DNA of 64,000 nucleotides from an uncultured Clostridia bacterium (GCA_934132775.1 CAKPAA010000002.1:83992-147991); one strand, 5' to 3'; positions 36,032 through 45,767 are shown, numbered from the stretch's first letter. Notes: a model not told the origin generated them from the sequence alone. Numbers and translations are program-made.

Positions 36032-38210
36032 TCACACATTAAAAATATCTGCAAATTTTTCTAGTTTGTACTTTAAACCTGTATTTCTCTTTTTAGTATC
36101 TATATTATCAATCATTCTGTTTATAACCATCTCTTTGCCAACTATGATAAGTAATTCTTTTGCACGAGTAACTCCCGTATAAAGCAAGTTTCTTGTGTAT
36201 AACATTGGTGGTCCACTAGTTATTACCATAACAACAACTGGAAACTCGCTTCCTTGGCTTTTATGAATTGTTATCGCATAAGCGTGCTCTATTTCTTCTA
36301 TTATATTGGTCTCGTACTTAACTATTCTATCATCAAAAATAACTTCAATATATTCTTGGGTAACCGTTTTTATAATTCCTAAATCGCCATTATAAACGCC
36401 ACTGCCGTATGACTTGCCGTCAACACTCTCCCAGTATATATCGTAATTATTTCTAATTTGCATTACTTTGTCACCTTCTCTAAAAGTGACTTCGCCAAAC
36501 TCGCGCTCTCCTTTTATTGGACTTTTGGGATTCAAAAATTGTTGCAATTTTTTATTTAAATTTTTTGTACCAGTTTCACCTTTTTTAGTTGGGGTTAGTA
36601 TCTGAACGTCTTTTAGTATATCATATTTTCCGAAGTTTGGGAAGTCTGGTACTAACTAACTCAATAATTTGTTCAACTATGTTATTTTCTCTGATAAAGA
36701 AAAAGTCTCCACTTTTTTCATTTACAACAATTTCTTTGTCACCATCATTTATCTTATGTGCATTTGTTACAATCTTGCTTTCGGCTGCTTGTCTATATAT
36801 TTCAGTTAATCTTTTAGTTACAAAAACATCACTCTCTATCAAATCATTAAGCACGCTTCCTGGTCCAACTGACGCAAGCTGGTCACAGTCTCCAATTAGA
36901 ATAAGTTTAGTGTTTTCTAATAATCCTCTAACAAGATAATTCATAAGCACTATATCAACCATTGACATCTCGTCAACAATAACAACTTGCTGTTTTATTT
37001 TATTAACTGTGTATTCCAGATTCAGCTTGTTTTCTTCCATTTTTCCAAGTTCTAAAAGCCTATGTAATGTTTTAGCATCTTCGGAAGTCGCCTCTTCCAT
37101 TCTTTTTGCAGCTCTTCCCGTTGGGGCACAAAGCGCAACTTCTGTGCTTTGCTTTTTAAATAGGTGTATCAATACTTTTATAATAGTCGTTTTTCCTGTA
37201 CCAGGTCCACCTGTTATTATTACAAGCTGATTTTCAAAACAAGCTTTTACAGCATCCCTTTGTTCTTTTGATAATTCTATGTTAAGTTCTCGCTCTGTCT
37301 CTTCTATCTTTGAATCAATGCTATGTATCTTCTTAGTAAAATTTCTAGAAAGCATAAGTAATTTCTTTGCAACTGTTTCTTCTGCCTCATAATAATCTTT
37401 CAAAAATACAAATTCATCTTCTCTATATATTTCTTTTGAATATGTTAATGCTGTTAATTCGTTTTTAACTAAATCTCTTTCAACATCTAGTACATTACTT
37501 ACATACTCAACCAAATTAACTTCAAGCACACAAGTGTGACCATTTCTCGCAGCTAAATTTAACGCATATTTTATTCCACTAGAAACTCTAAAACTCGATG
37601 TGCTTTCAATTCCCATTGATAATGCCATTTTGTCTATATGTTTAAAGTCTACACCATACAATATATTTAATAACGCATATGGATTCTCTTTAATTGCATT
37701 TATTGCATTCATTCCGTACTCTTTATAAATTCTGTTTGCATTTACAGTTCCAATCCCGTATTGTTGTAAAAATATTACGATTTGCCACAATTCCCACACA
37801 TTATTAAAAGATTCCGATATTTCCATTGCTCTTGACTTTGTTATACCTTTTATTGAAGTCAATTTTTCTGGTTCATATTGCAAAGTGTATATAGTATCTT
37901 CTCCAAATTTATTGACTATTTTCTTACTCGTTGCTGGTCCAATTCCTTTTATTATTCCACTTCCTAAATATTTTTCAATTTCATTTGTAGTGTTTGGAAT
38001 TGCTTTTTCAAAAGTATTTATTTTAAATTGCTTTCCATACAAATTATGATTAACAAATTCACCATGAGCTACTATTAAATCACCTATATTTAAAAATGGC
38101 AAATAGCCAACAGCTGTTATATCTCCGCCATTAACCGACATACTACATACCGTATAACTATTATTTTCATTTGAAAAAATTATTTCTTCAATCTGTCCTT
38201 TTAATTCCAT
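36032..38210 (-). pseudogene. recD2: RecD2-type helicase interrupted by a frameshift
   Basis: The N-terminal frame (38210 down to 36621) carries the RecD2 N-domain, helix-hairpin-helix region (GSGIIKGIGPATSKKI), Walker A GGPGTGKTT, VIVDEMSMVD and GDCDQLASVGPG, then ends RLPKLRKI-stop. The remaining helicase motifs (EHAYAITIHKSQGSEFPVV, LLYTGVTRAKE) continue in the next frame to 36032. A single extra base around 36635-36641 (minus strand CCCAAAC) explains the break: removing the C after AAA gives RLPKFGKYDILKDVQILTP, the normal RecD2 course. The joined product would be about 730 residues. It may be a true mutation, a sequencing error, or recoding. SD AAAGGA precedes the ATG at 38210. Confidence 0.9.
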
Positions 38211-38287
38211 TATAAAGTCCTTTCTTAATTTTAACTGCTTTTATTTTTCAAACAAGCAATATCCTTTCACTCGTTCTTATTATATAT

Positions 38288-38449
38288 TTACCTATCTTTT
38301 TTAGCAATGAAATTTTTAAACAATTTAATTATATATATAAATTTGCATATTATGTAACATATACTTTCCAAAAAGTATTCTTCTAAAAAATTAAGGAAAC
38401 CATATATTGCAAAACTCCATATGAATGTATCAATGATTAAACTATACAT
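38288..38449 (-). CDS. 53-residue hydrophobic peptide
   Basis: A short gene with a strong SD (GAGGAG, eight bases before ATG). The peptide begins MYSLIIDTFIWSFAIYGFLN, has a second hydrophobic part (CYIICKFIYIIKLF) and ends in basic KKDR. The two hydrophobic segments flank FLEEYFLE. It lies 77 nt upstream of recD2 on the same strand, in a 393-base gap. I do not recognise it. It could be a small membrane protein or toxin-like peptide; no antisense antitoxin RNA is evident. Confidence 0.5.
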   Translation of the reverse strand: MYSLIIDTFIWSFAIYGFLNFLEEYFLESICYIICKFIYIIKLFKNFIAKKDR

Positions 38450-38518
38450 TTTCTTCACTCCTCACTATTATAGTATGGATTTTTAACTAAATAGTGAATG
38501 AGCAATTATATAATTAAA

Positions 38519-38588
38519 AGCTGTCTATATTAACTAAATCATTTTTGAAAGCTTATGCTTTAATGATTTTCGTTAATTTATAGACAGC
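38519..38588 (-). terminator. Long terminator hairpin after the pilin-like operon
   Basis: AGCTGTCTATA...AATCATT..AAAGC pairs with GCTTT.AATGATT...TATAGACAGC across about 30 bases, followed on the minus strand by TTTTAATT. It ends the operon 38604-41290. Confidence 0.8.
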
Positions 38589-38603
38589 CCCTTTATTATT
38601 TCT

Positions 38604-39134
38604 TTATTTTTTTATCTCTAATTTTATTTCATCAACACCCTTTATAATTCCATCTATTGCAAATGCGTCATCACTTATGCAAATAACAGTTGGAATATAA
38701 AAGTTAATTATATAATCTTTTTTTACATCTTTTACTGATATGTCATCGTTTGAAAAGTCACTATCTTCAAAATACTTTTCGCTCGCTTGCAAATAGTGAT
38801 ATTTATATTTATCTTCTAAATCAGAAGAATTTACTGAAACAATATCACTAGTTTCTTGATTAGTCAATTTACCATCTGTCAAAGTATAAATCATCTCTGA
38901 TGTTAATTTAATTTTAGGATACTTCGTAAGATTTACATCAAATTTATCATCGTCCATACGAATCTTTTGTCTTATTGTATAATCTCTAACATTTTCAAGT
39001 TCTCTTTTATTAACTGCCTCGTGCCCCTTTTTTATCGTGTCCATCGAATATAATCCAACTATACCAATCAATATAATCATAACAATTATAGTAACTATTA
39101 GTGATATTAAACTAACTCCACTATTTTTTTTCAT
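38604..39134 (-). CDS. Type IV pilin-like protein 1
   Basis: A 176-residue protein with a class III prepilin leader: MKKNSG then VSLISLIVTIIVMIILIG as the hydrophobic stem. Cleavage by a prepilin peptidase would fall after the glycine. The position +5 glutamate of classical pilins is absent. After the stem comes a conserved helix (ELENVRDYTIRQKI) shared with the two upstream proteins, then a soluble domain rich in D, K and Y of unknown fold. The ATG at 39134 follows GGAGG by five bases; the 15-codon longer frame hides the leader and is rejected. Confidence 0.75.
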   Translation of the reverse strand: MKKNSGVSLISLIVTIIVMIILIGIVGLYSMDTIKKGHEAVNKRELENVRDYTIRQKIRMDDDKFDVNLTKYPKIKLTSEMIYTLTDGKLTNQETSDIVSVNSSDLEDKYKYHYLQASEKYFEDSDFSNDDISVKDVKKDYIINFYIPTVICISDDAFAIDGIIKGVDEIKLEIKK

Positions 39135-39150
39135 AAGTTCCTCCATTACT

Positions 39151-39612
39151 TTAAGGATTAGCCTCACTTGACATTTCATCTATATCAATAGGTCCATACA
39201 CATTTCCAACTAGATAATCAATTATATAGTAATGTGTTTTTGCCACAGATTCAACGCCTAGCTGACTAGCTTCTTGATAATTTATTATCTTATAATACTT
39301 CATATTATCTTCTGTCAAATTTTTAGTTATCTTTTCAACATCAGCTTCCGATAGATTGTCCACGTAATTCAAAAATCCTGCTAAATCATCAATAGTGTTG
39401 CCAATCAAAGGATATTTTTCTGGATTTTTTTCATTATTTATCATTCTTGCAGCAACTGCATCTTTTAAGTTCCTAATCTCCATTTCATTCTTGGTATTTA
39501 CCGTTTCATTTATACTAATCATTCCACTTGAAAGCACAATTGTAACTAATATTATCATTACCAATATCGTGATTATAAGACTCATCATCGTAACGCCATT
39601 ATTTCGTTTCAT
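39151..39612 (-). CDS. Type IV pilin-like protein 2
   Basis: A 153-residue protein with the same plan: MKRNNG leader, VTMMSLIITILVMIILVTIV stem, then EIRNLKDAVAARM. The soluble part contains AGFLNYVDNLSEADVEKI and YYIIDYLVGNVYGP. It has SD AGAGGG and lies 19 nt after the GLUG protein and 16 nt before pilin-like 1. As in its partner, the glutamate at position 5 is missing, as in some minor pilins and pseudopilins. No pilus ATPase or prepilin peptidase gene is in the window. Confidence 0.75.
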   Translation of the reverse strand: MKRNNGVTMMSLIITILVMIILVTIVLSSGMISINETVNTKNEMEIRNLKDAVAARMINNEKNPEKYPLIGNTIDDLAGFLNYVDNLSEADVEKITKNLTEDNMKYYKIINYQEASQLGVESVAKTHYYIIDYLVGNVYGPIDIDEMSSEANP

Positions 39613-39631
39613 AATATCCCTCTTCTACAAT

Positions 39632-41290
39632 TTAAAAATTATTTTCAAATTTCAAATATGGTGTAGCCTCACGTTCTTTTATTCCCCAAACATCAAAGCT
39701 CCAATTTGCAAATGTTGCACGATACTTCATTTCCTCTGATGTCTTGTCTTCAAAGTTCAAGCCAGTTGTGCTTGGCAATGTTGTTCCAACTCCATATAAA
39801 ACTTCACCTGGGGCAAGATTTTTCTCCCAGAACACATTTATTACTGAACAAGGTGATTGAATTGATACATTTGATGAACCAACACAGCCACCAGCTGTTG
39901 AAACTTTATTTAATATATCAACTGTTGTATACAAAGCTTCTAGCTCTAATGTTGCCTTATCTGATGTGCTTATATATCCAACTAAGCCACCCATATCAGC
40001 TTCACCTTTGGCAATAGTTCCAACTGAATATGAATTCATCAAGCTTAATTTATTATTTGATAAAATTTCAATTTTTCCAACTAAGCCACCTAAATAATCA
40101 ACGCCTGATATACTTGCATTAGCAACACACTCGTGCATATATGTCGTGCTACTTGCTGAAATTATTCCAGCAAATCCACCAACTGAATTTACACCAACCA
40201 TACTTCCAACTTGTGCATAACACTCTTGCAATGTTCCTGAACTATACTTACCAACAAATCCACCAATTTCTTCTCTTCCATCTACATTTTCAAGTACAAC
40301 CTTACAATTTGAAACTGTACCTTGATTAAATGCCCCAAACAAACCACCAACAAATGACTGACCAGCAACATTAGCAAAAACAGCTGGTTTTTCATCATCT
40401 GGCAATCTCTCTTCTCTGTCTGTTAAAACTCTTGGAGTTACAATTACTCTTGTGGCATTACCAGCCATTGTTCCAGCTAGAGCACCTGTATAATTTTCAC
40501 CAACAACACTAACATTTTCAAAAGTCAAATTCATTATGCTGGCCTCTGCTGTAACTTTTCCAAATAGTCCAACATATTGTTCATTTGGTCTATTTACTCT
40601 AAAATTACTGATAGTGTAGCCTCTTCCATCTAACTTTCCTCTAAACTCTTCAACTGGTCTCCATCCCTCTCCTGCTGAATATGCTGACATATCAATATTT
40701 CCGGCAAGCTTAAAATTAGCTGTTGGGTATGATCTTAGCATTTCCATATCTTCCGCTGTTTTTATAATAATTGTGTTTCTTGATGGTATAAGCTCACCAT
40801 TTTCTATTGCAAGTAAATCATCTATTGAATGATAAACTCCTCTTTTATACTTTATACCAACGACATTTACTACATCATAAGTATCATAATTTACAAAATA
40901 TTGTTCATTTGTAAGATTCAATGCCGTTGTCATATCAGCAAAATCTTCTGGATTTAACAAATAATATCCATATCTGTATTCCTCTATAACGCCATTTATA
41001 TTTAATGTTTGAGGTGAATCTTGCAAACTTGTACCAGGGAGAACCGTGTTTGGATCCTCTTTTGCTTCTGTTGCTTTATTTCTTACATAGTTTCTTACAT
41101 TTTGTATATCCTTAGTTATATTTGCTCTTCTTATTTCGTCTACATTTGTTAAATTTCTAATAAAAACTAACAAAAGTAAAGCCACAACTAAAACCACACA
41201 AAATATAATCAAAGATCTTAATGCTTCCTTTCTCCTATCTACTACTAATGTTTCCGTGTCCTTTTTAAAAACATCTTTTAAAAATCCCAT
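39632..41290 (-). CDS. Membrane-anchored GLUG-repeat surface protein
   Basis: A 552-residue protein. One membrane helix (about residues 23-45) is preceded by a short cytoplasmic stretch. It is followed by a helix (DIQNVRNYVRNKA) that matches the post-stem helix of the two pilin-like proteins, then a YGYYLLNPEDFADM region. From about 200 to 480 run GLUG-type repeats (YVGLFGKV, YTGALAGTM, FVGGLFGAF, IGGFVGKY, VGGFAGII, LGGLVGKI, MGGLVGYI), predicted to fold as a beta-helix. GLUG repeats occur in adhesins. ATG at 41290 lies seven bases after AAGGGG. Confidence 0.8.
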   Translation of the reverse strand: MGFLKDVFKKDTETLVVDRRKEALRSLIIFCVVLVVALLLLVFIRNLTNVDEIRRANITKDIQNVRNYVRNKATEAKEDPNTVLPGTSLQDSPQTLNINGVIEEYRYGYYLLNPEDFADMTTALNLTNEQYFVNYDTYDVVNVVGIKYKRGVYHSIDDLLAIENGELIPSRNTIIIKTAEDMEMLRSYPTANFKLAGNIDMSAYSAGEGWRPVEEFRGKLDGRGYTISNFRVNRPNEQYVGLFGKVTAEASIMNLTFENVSVVGENYTGALAGTMAGNATRVIVTPRVLTDREERLPDDEKPAVFANVAGQSFVGGLFGAFNQGTVSNCKVVLENVDGREEIGGFVGKYSSGTLQECYAQVGSMVGVNSVGGFAGIISASSTTYMHECVANASISGVDYLGGLVGKIEILSNNKLSLMNSYSVGTIAKGEADMGGLVGYISTSDKATLELEALYTTVDILNKVSTAGGCVGSSNVSIQSPCSVINVFWEKNLAPGEVLYGVGTTLPSTTGLNFEDKTSEEMKYRATFANWSFDVWGIKEREATPYLKFENNF

Positions 41291-41368
41291 CTTCATTCCC
41301 CTTCCAAGAATTTATAATCAACCTTATAAATAGCTTACTATTATTGAGTTTTGTTGTCAAGAATAAAA

Positions 41369-43039
41369 CTATCTCTTAATCTTATTAGTTGTCGTCTTTT
41401 CAAACTCTTTTTCTCTTATTTCAACAGTCGTTATATGTTTATAAACAGGTAATTCTTTTGTAACTTGTGAAATGTCTTTTTTCAACGTTTCTTCTATATT
41501 TTCAGTTTCAAGCTCTTTTACTTTTTCTTTATTTAAAAACACTTCCGCTTTTAAAGATAAGTCTTGTCCAATATCATTCTTTTCTGAACGTACCACAACT
41601 TCTGAAACATATGGAATTCTTAAAATATAACTTTCAATTTCTTCCGGATAAATGTTCTTTCCATTATTTAAGACAATAACATTCTTCTTTCTTCCGTTTA
41701 TAATCAATTGTCCCTCTTCATTAAATCTTCCATAATCTTCTGTGTTAAACCAGCCATCTTTCAACACTTTTTCAGTTCTTTCTCTATCCTTATAGTATCC
41801 AAGCATTACGACATCACCTTTTACGCAAATCTCGCCGTCCCCGTCAGCATTAACATTTTCGAACTTTATTTGGCAACAAGGTAGCACAACACCAACAGTA
41901 GCGGGATTATTAAAATCATCCATATTCGCACTTACTAATGGGGAACATTCTGTTATTCCATATCCATTTATCAAATCAATGCCTATATCATCAAAAAACT
42001 TTCCAATATCTGTTCTAAGTGGAGCTCCACCAACAACAATCTTTCTTAAATTTCCACCAAATGCCTCATGTATTGCTTTAAAAAGAGATTTTCTTTTATC
42101 TATTCCAATTTTTCTAAGAGCATTGCTAAATTTTATTAAAAACTTCAAACCATTCTCTTTTCCAGTCTTTTTGGCATTACTCCAAATATTTTTATAAAAC
42201 ACCTCTGAAAAAGCTGGAACTAAGTATATATAATCAGGTTTGTAATACTGTAAATTTTTCAACACATTTTTCAAACTATCATTTATGCATATTGTTACGT
42301 GTTTATGAAGAGCAACAAGCAAACCTGAAACAGCTTCATATGTATGATGATAAGGTAAAACCGACAAACATTTTGTATAAACAATAGAAACCATAAGGCC
42401 ATAATAAACACTACTGGCTAAGTTATGCTCTGTAAGCATTACACCCTTTGGCTTATCAGTTGTTCCAGAAGTATACACTAGCATCTTCAGCTTATTAAGA
42501 TTTGCATGTTCTTGTCTTTCAAAAGTATCATCACCGTTTTCTATTTCTTCTCTTCCAGACTCAATAAACTTATCATAAGATAGTGAAATATCATCATCGC
42601 TAGCCTTTCCGAAAGCTATAAAATACTTGATATTTGGCAATTCACTCTTTATATCAAGAATATATTCTTCATACTTTGCAGAATAAAAAAGAACTTCGCT
42701 GTCGCTACTTCTCAAAACATTTATAATCTCAGATTTAGTCAACTCCTTATCAATAGGAACAAAAACGCCGTCAGAGCACAACGTAGCAAGATAAGTAGTA
42801 ATCCATTTATAACTATTTTCGCCAATAGTCGCTATATGTCTATCGTCCATATGAATTTTCATAAGAGCTGTTCCTAAACTATTTATATCCTTTTTAAATT
42901 GCTTGTATGTCACCTGAACAAGCTTTCCATCTTCTTTATACTCAAATGCATTCTTGTCTCCTGCCTCTTTTTCAGCTATGTTTATAAGCTCCCTAATAGT
43001 ATTAAACTTTGTAACCTCATTATAATTTACTTTTCTCAC
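41369..43039 (-). CDS. AMP-forming acyl-CoA synthetase (long-chain fatty acid type)
   Basis: A 556-residue ANL-superfamily enzyme that activates a carboxylic acid with ATP and CoA. Motifs: YTSGTTDKPKGVMLTEHN (A3), YGITECSPL (A5), GWFNTEDYG (A7), GRKKNVIVLNNGKNIYPEEIE (A8), and the C-terminal TTTNKIKR with the catalytic lysine. The long-chain fatty acyl group fits best by the extended insertion around LPAFSEVFYKNIW. It is cytosolic or membrane-peripheral. Start GTG at 43039, seven bases after AGGAGG. Confidence 0.9.
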   Translation of the reverse strand: MRKVNYNEVTKFNTIRELINIAEKEAGDKNAFEYKEDGKLVQVTYKQFKKDINSLGTALMKIHMDDRHIATIGENSYKWITTYLATLCSDGVFVPIDKELTKSEIINVLRSSDSEVLFYSAKYEEYILDIKSELPNIKYFIAFGKASDDDISLSYDKFIESGREEIENGDDTFERQEHANLNKLKMLVYTSGTTDKPKGVMLTEHNLASSVYYGLMVSIVYTKCLSVLPYHHTYEAVSGLLVALHKHVTICINDSLKNVLKNLQYYKPDYIYLVPAFSEVFYKNIWSNAKKTGKENGLKFLIKFSNALRKIGIDKRKSLFKAIHEAFGGNLRKIVVGGAPLRTDIGKFFDDIGIDLINGYGITECSPLVSANMDDFNNPATVGVVLPCCQIKFENVNADGDGEICVKGDVVMLGYYKDRERTEKVLKDGWFNTEDYGRFNEEGQLIINGRKKNVIVLNNGKNIYPEEIESYILRIPYVSEVVVRSEKNDIGQDLSLKAEVFLNKEKVKELETENIEETLKKDISQVTKELPVYKHITTVEIREKEFEKTTTNKIKR

Positions 43040-43208
43040 TTTTCTACCTCCTACACATAATCAAAGTCCCTTATTCTAGATAATATTATCACAATTTCAA
43101 AACATAGTCATCCAAAAATTTCAATATTTCGCAATAATAAAACGACAATAATCCCAATATTTTTTGCTTCTACTTTGCATCAGTAGTAAAATGAGATATT
43201 TTTAGAAT

Positions 43209-44339
43209 TTACTTTTCCCAACTTAGTTCAGCTTTTCCCATATGACCATAATTAGTCGTCTGCTTGTATATAGGTTTTCTCAAATCCAAAGTTTCAATAA
43301 TTCCTCTTGGCGTCAAATTATACTTATTGCTGATTATGTTCAAAATCTCACTTTCTGGTATTTTATTAGTTCCAAAAGTTTCAACCAATATAGAAACTGG
43401 CTTTGCAACTCCAATTGCATAAGCAAGCTCAATTTGACATTTGTTAGCAAGCCCTTCTCTAACAATATCCTTTGCAATTTTTCTAGCCATATAAGCAGCA
43501 GACCTATCAACCTTAGTTGGATCTTTGCCAGAAAAAGCACCACCACCGTGAGGAGCATATCCGCCATAAGTATCTACAATAATTTTTCTTCCAGTAAGTC
43601 CACTATCTCCGGCAGGTCCACCTATTACAAATCTTCCAGTAGGATTTATATAATACTTCGTATTTTCATCAACAAACTCGCTTGGAATAGTTGCATTCAC
43701 AACATAATTAAGAATATCCTCTTTTAACTTGCTATACTCAACATTTTTATCGTGCTGAGCAGAAATAACTATCGTATCAATTCTAGTTGGTTTTCCATCT
43801 TCATCATACTCAACAGTAACTTGTGTTTTTCCATCCGGTCTCAAATAAGATATAACCCCACTTTTCCTAACATCAGCTAACTTTTTAGCTAACTTATGAG
43901 CATAATATATAGGGAAAGGCATATAACTTTCAGTTTCATTACAAGCATATCCGAAAATAATTCCTTGGTCTCCTGCTCCCTCGCCTAAACTATCTCCATT
44001 TTTATCCTCAAAAGATTTATCAACACCCAAAGCAATATCCTGAGACTGATTTTTAAGCATAACCTTTATTTTGCAAGTTTCATAATTAAAGCCATATTCT
44101 TCTTTCGTATAGCCTATTTGCTTTATAGTATCCCTAACAATCTTCTCAACGTCAACAACAGCCTTAGTTGTGACCTCCCCCATAACAAGCACAAAATTAT
44201 TATTTGCACAAACCTCACAAGCAACCCTTGAAAAAGGATCTTGTTCCAGCATTGCATCTAATACACTATCAGCAATTAAATCACACACTTTATCTGGGTG
44301 CCCCTCAGTTACACTCTCACTAGTAAAAAATCTTTTCAT
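43209..44339 (-). CDS. metK: S-adenosylmethionine synthetase
   Basis: A 376-residue MetK that makes SAM from methionine and ATP. Signatures: TSESVTEGHPDKVCDLIADSVLDA, GAGDQGIIFGYA, GGPAGDSGLTGRKIIVDTYGG and GGGAFSGKDPTKVDRSAAY. The ATG at 44339 (AGGAGG, seven bases) gives the expected MKRFFTSES start; the frame up to 44363 is an extension across the SD. Expression is controlled by the SAM-I riboswitch upstream. Confidence 0.97.
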   Translation of the reverse strand: MKRFFTSESVTEGHPDKVCDLIADSVLDAMLEQDPFSRVACEVCANNNFVLVMGEVTTKAVVDVEKIVRDTIKQIGYTKEEYGFNYETCKIKVMLKNQSQDIALGVDKSFEDKNGDSLGEGAGDQGIIFGYACNETESYMPFPIYYAHKLAKKLADVRKSGVISYLRPDGKTQVTVEYDEDGKPTRIDTIVISAQHDKNVEYSKLKEDILNYVVNATIPSEFVDENTKYYINPTGRFVIGGPAGDSGLTGRKIIVDTYGGYAPHGGGAFSGKDPTKVDRSAAYMARKIAKDIVREGLANKCQIELAYAIGVAKPVSILVETFGTNKIPESEILNIISNKYNLTPRGIIETLDLRKPIYKQTTNYGHMGKAELSWEK

Positions 44340-44388
44340 TTCCATTCCTCCTATAAAATACATATTAACTGCAAAATGTTCAAATTTA

Positions 44389-44461
44389 TTTTTTATACAA
44401 TAAGAAATATATCCATATATAATGAGTTAAGAAATTGCTTACTTTTTTATTGCATAAAAAA
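44389..44461. repeat. Imperfect palindrome, family copy B (metK leader)
   Basis: TTTTTTATACAATAAGAAA (left) pairs with TTTTTTATTGCATAAAAAA (right), with ACTT/AAGT-like steps inside. It lies between the riboswitch terminator and the metK SD and shares its arm sequence with copies at 30726-30800 and 56112-56183. Confidence 0.6.
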
Positions 44462-44603
44462 ACGATAAGACACAAAATATAGTCTTATCGTCAAATATCT
44501 TGTATCATTCAAGTATAAAACTTGCCGGTATTAGCACCTTAGTGTAAAACTAGGTTGCTGTGGAGTCATAAAGCCGTTCTCTCGTCCACTCTTGATATTA
44601 TTT
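44455..44603 (-). promoter_or_regulatory. SAM-I (S-box) riboswitch with terminator
   Basis: Minus-strand aptamer elements appear in the canonical order: ATCAAGAGTGG at the 5' side, GGCTTTATGA, CAGCAACC, a P3 hairpin, AAGGTGCTAATACCGGC, and a closing GATA. The aptamer spans about 44500-44600. It is followed by terminator ACGATAAGAC/GTCTTATCGT (44462-44491) and seven T. In the family SAM binding favours the terminator, so high SAM should switch metK off. Confidence 0.92.
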
Positions 44604-44645
44604 ATTTACTTTTTAATTCACTTTATACAAACAAAGTCATCTAAA

Positions 44646-45086
44646 TTAAGCCAATTTAGCACGAACCAAATCACTTAAAACTTTATTATCTGCTCTTCCA
44701 GCTGTTTTAGCCTTTGCAGCTTGCATTACTTTGCCCATATCTTTTATAGAAGTTGCACCAACTTCGGCAACAGCTTCCTCAACAATTTTTTCAATCTCTT
44801 CTTTTGACAACTCTTTTGGTAAATATGCCTTAATAATGGCAATTTCATCATTTACCTTAGAAATTAAGTCATCTCTTCCACTCTTTTCGATATCTGCCAA
44901 AGTTTCCTTTCTCTTTTTCAATTCCTTTGAAATGATTTCTAATATTTCATTCTCAGAAACTTCTTTTTGAGTATCCTTTTCAATTTGCAATATAGCGGAT
45001 CTAATCATCATTATAGTATTCTTTTTAAGTTCATCTTTCTCCTTCATTGCATTTTTGAAATCTTCAAGCAATTGCTCTTTTAGCAT
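44646..45086 (-). CDS. yqeY: GatB/YqeY domain protein
   Basis: A 146-residue YqeY homologue, related to the tRNA-contacting tail domain of GatB. MLKEQLLEDFKNAMKEKDELKKNTIMMIRSAI, YLPKELSKEEIEKIV and DMGKVMQAAKAKTAGRADNKVLSDLV are characteristic. The exact role is unknown; rpsU-yqeY linkage is a standing feature of Firmicutes and is kept here. The ATG at 45086 (AGGAGGG) is preferred over a six-codon longer frame. Confidence 0.93.
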   Translation of the reverse strand: MLKEQLLEDFKNAMKEKDELKKNTIMMIRSAILQIEKDTQKEVSENEILEIISKELKKRKETLADIEKSGRDDLISKVNDEIAIIKAYLPKELSKEEIEKIVEEAVAEVGATSIKDMGKVMQAAKAKTAGRADNKVLSDLVRAKLA

Positions 45087-45207
45087 CAAAGTCCCTCCTA
45101 GCAATTAAAATATACCTTTACAAAATTGATTTTTGTTTTAAATAAGAACTTTGTAAAAAACTATCACAAAACTTACTAAAAATCAACTTACAATTACACA
45201 TAAAAAT

Positions 45208-45234
45208 GTAGGACAAATTAAAAATCTGCCCTAC
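45208..45234 (-). terminator. Hairpin between rpsU and yqeY
   Basis: GTAGG.CA.A stem closed by CCTAC (45208-45234), best paired in minus-strand RNA with G-U pairs, then CATTTTTATG. It may partly separate rpsU from yqeY expression. Confidence 0.55.
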
Positions 45235-45262
45235 CTATGTATGCTTTACAATATATATAAAA

Positions 45263-45436
45263 TTAAAACTTTCTTTTTCTAGCAGCCTCTGATTTTTTCT
45301 TTCTCTTTACACTAGGCTTTTCATAATGTTCTCTTTTTCTAACCTCTTGTAAAACTCCACTTTTTGCACAATCTCTTTTAAATCTTTTTAGTGCATTATC
45401 TATAGATTCATTATCTCTAATTCTGATACCTGACAT
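45263..45436 (-). CDS. rpsU: Ribosomal protein bS21
   Basis: A 57-residue bS21: MSGIRIRDNESIDNALKRFK followed by RDCAKSGVLQEVRKREHYEKPS and a lysine/arginine-rich tail. It has a good SD (GGAGGG). It lies upstream of yqeY as in other Firmicutes. A small hairpin with GGTACC (45476-45498) lies in the gap to rpsT. Confidence 0.95.
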   Translation of the reverse strand: MSGIRIRDNESIDNALKRFKRDCAKSGVLQEVRKREHYEKPSVKRKKKSEAARKRKF

Positions 45437-45506
45437 CTTTTTTCCCTCCTTCCAAAGCAGCTTTACTAAGATACCGATACCATTTTTCTTTTGGTACCAT
45501 ATAATA

Positions 45507-45767
45507 CTAAAGTGTATTTAAAGCTCTTGCAAGGCTTGATTTTTTTCTAGAAGCAGTGTTGTCTTTGATAACTCCTTTATTTGCAGCTTTCTCAACAGCT
45601 TTTGTTGCTACTTTAAATAACTCTGTTGCTTTTTCTTTATTACCTTCTTCAACAGCAGCCTTAAAGTTCTTTACAGCTGTTTTATAAGCAGTTTTAACCA
45701 TAGCATTTTGTGCTGATCTAGTTTTTATAGTTTTTACTCTTTTGATTGCAGATTTAATATTTGGCAT
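45507..45767 (-). CDS. rpsT: Ribosomal protein bS20
   Basis: An 86-residue bS20 of the small subunit: MPNIKSAIKRVKTIKTRSAQNAMVKTAYKTAVK, then two long helices and ASRKKSSLARALN. SD AGGAGGTG. It is read from the promoter at 45813-45841, whose upstream flank has been duplicated beyond the IS block to its right. Confidence 0.97.
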   Translation of the reverse strand: MPNIKSAIKRVKTIKTRSAQNAMVKTAYKTAVKNFKAAVEEGNKEKATELFKVATKAVEKAANKGVIKDNTASRKKSSLARALNTL

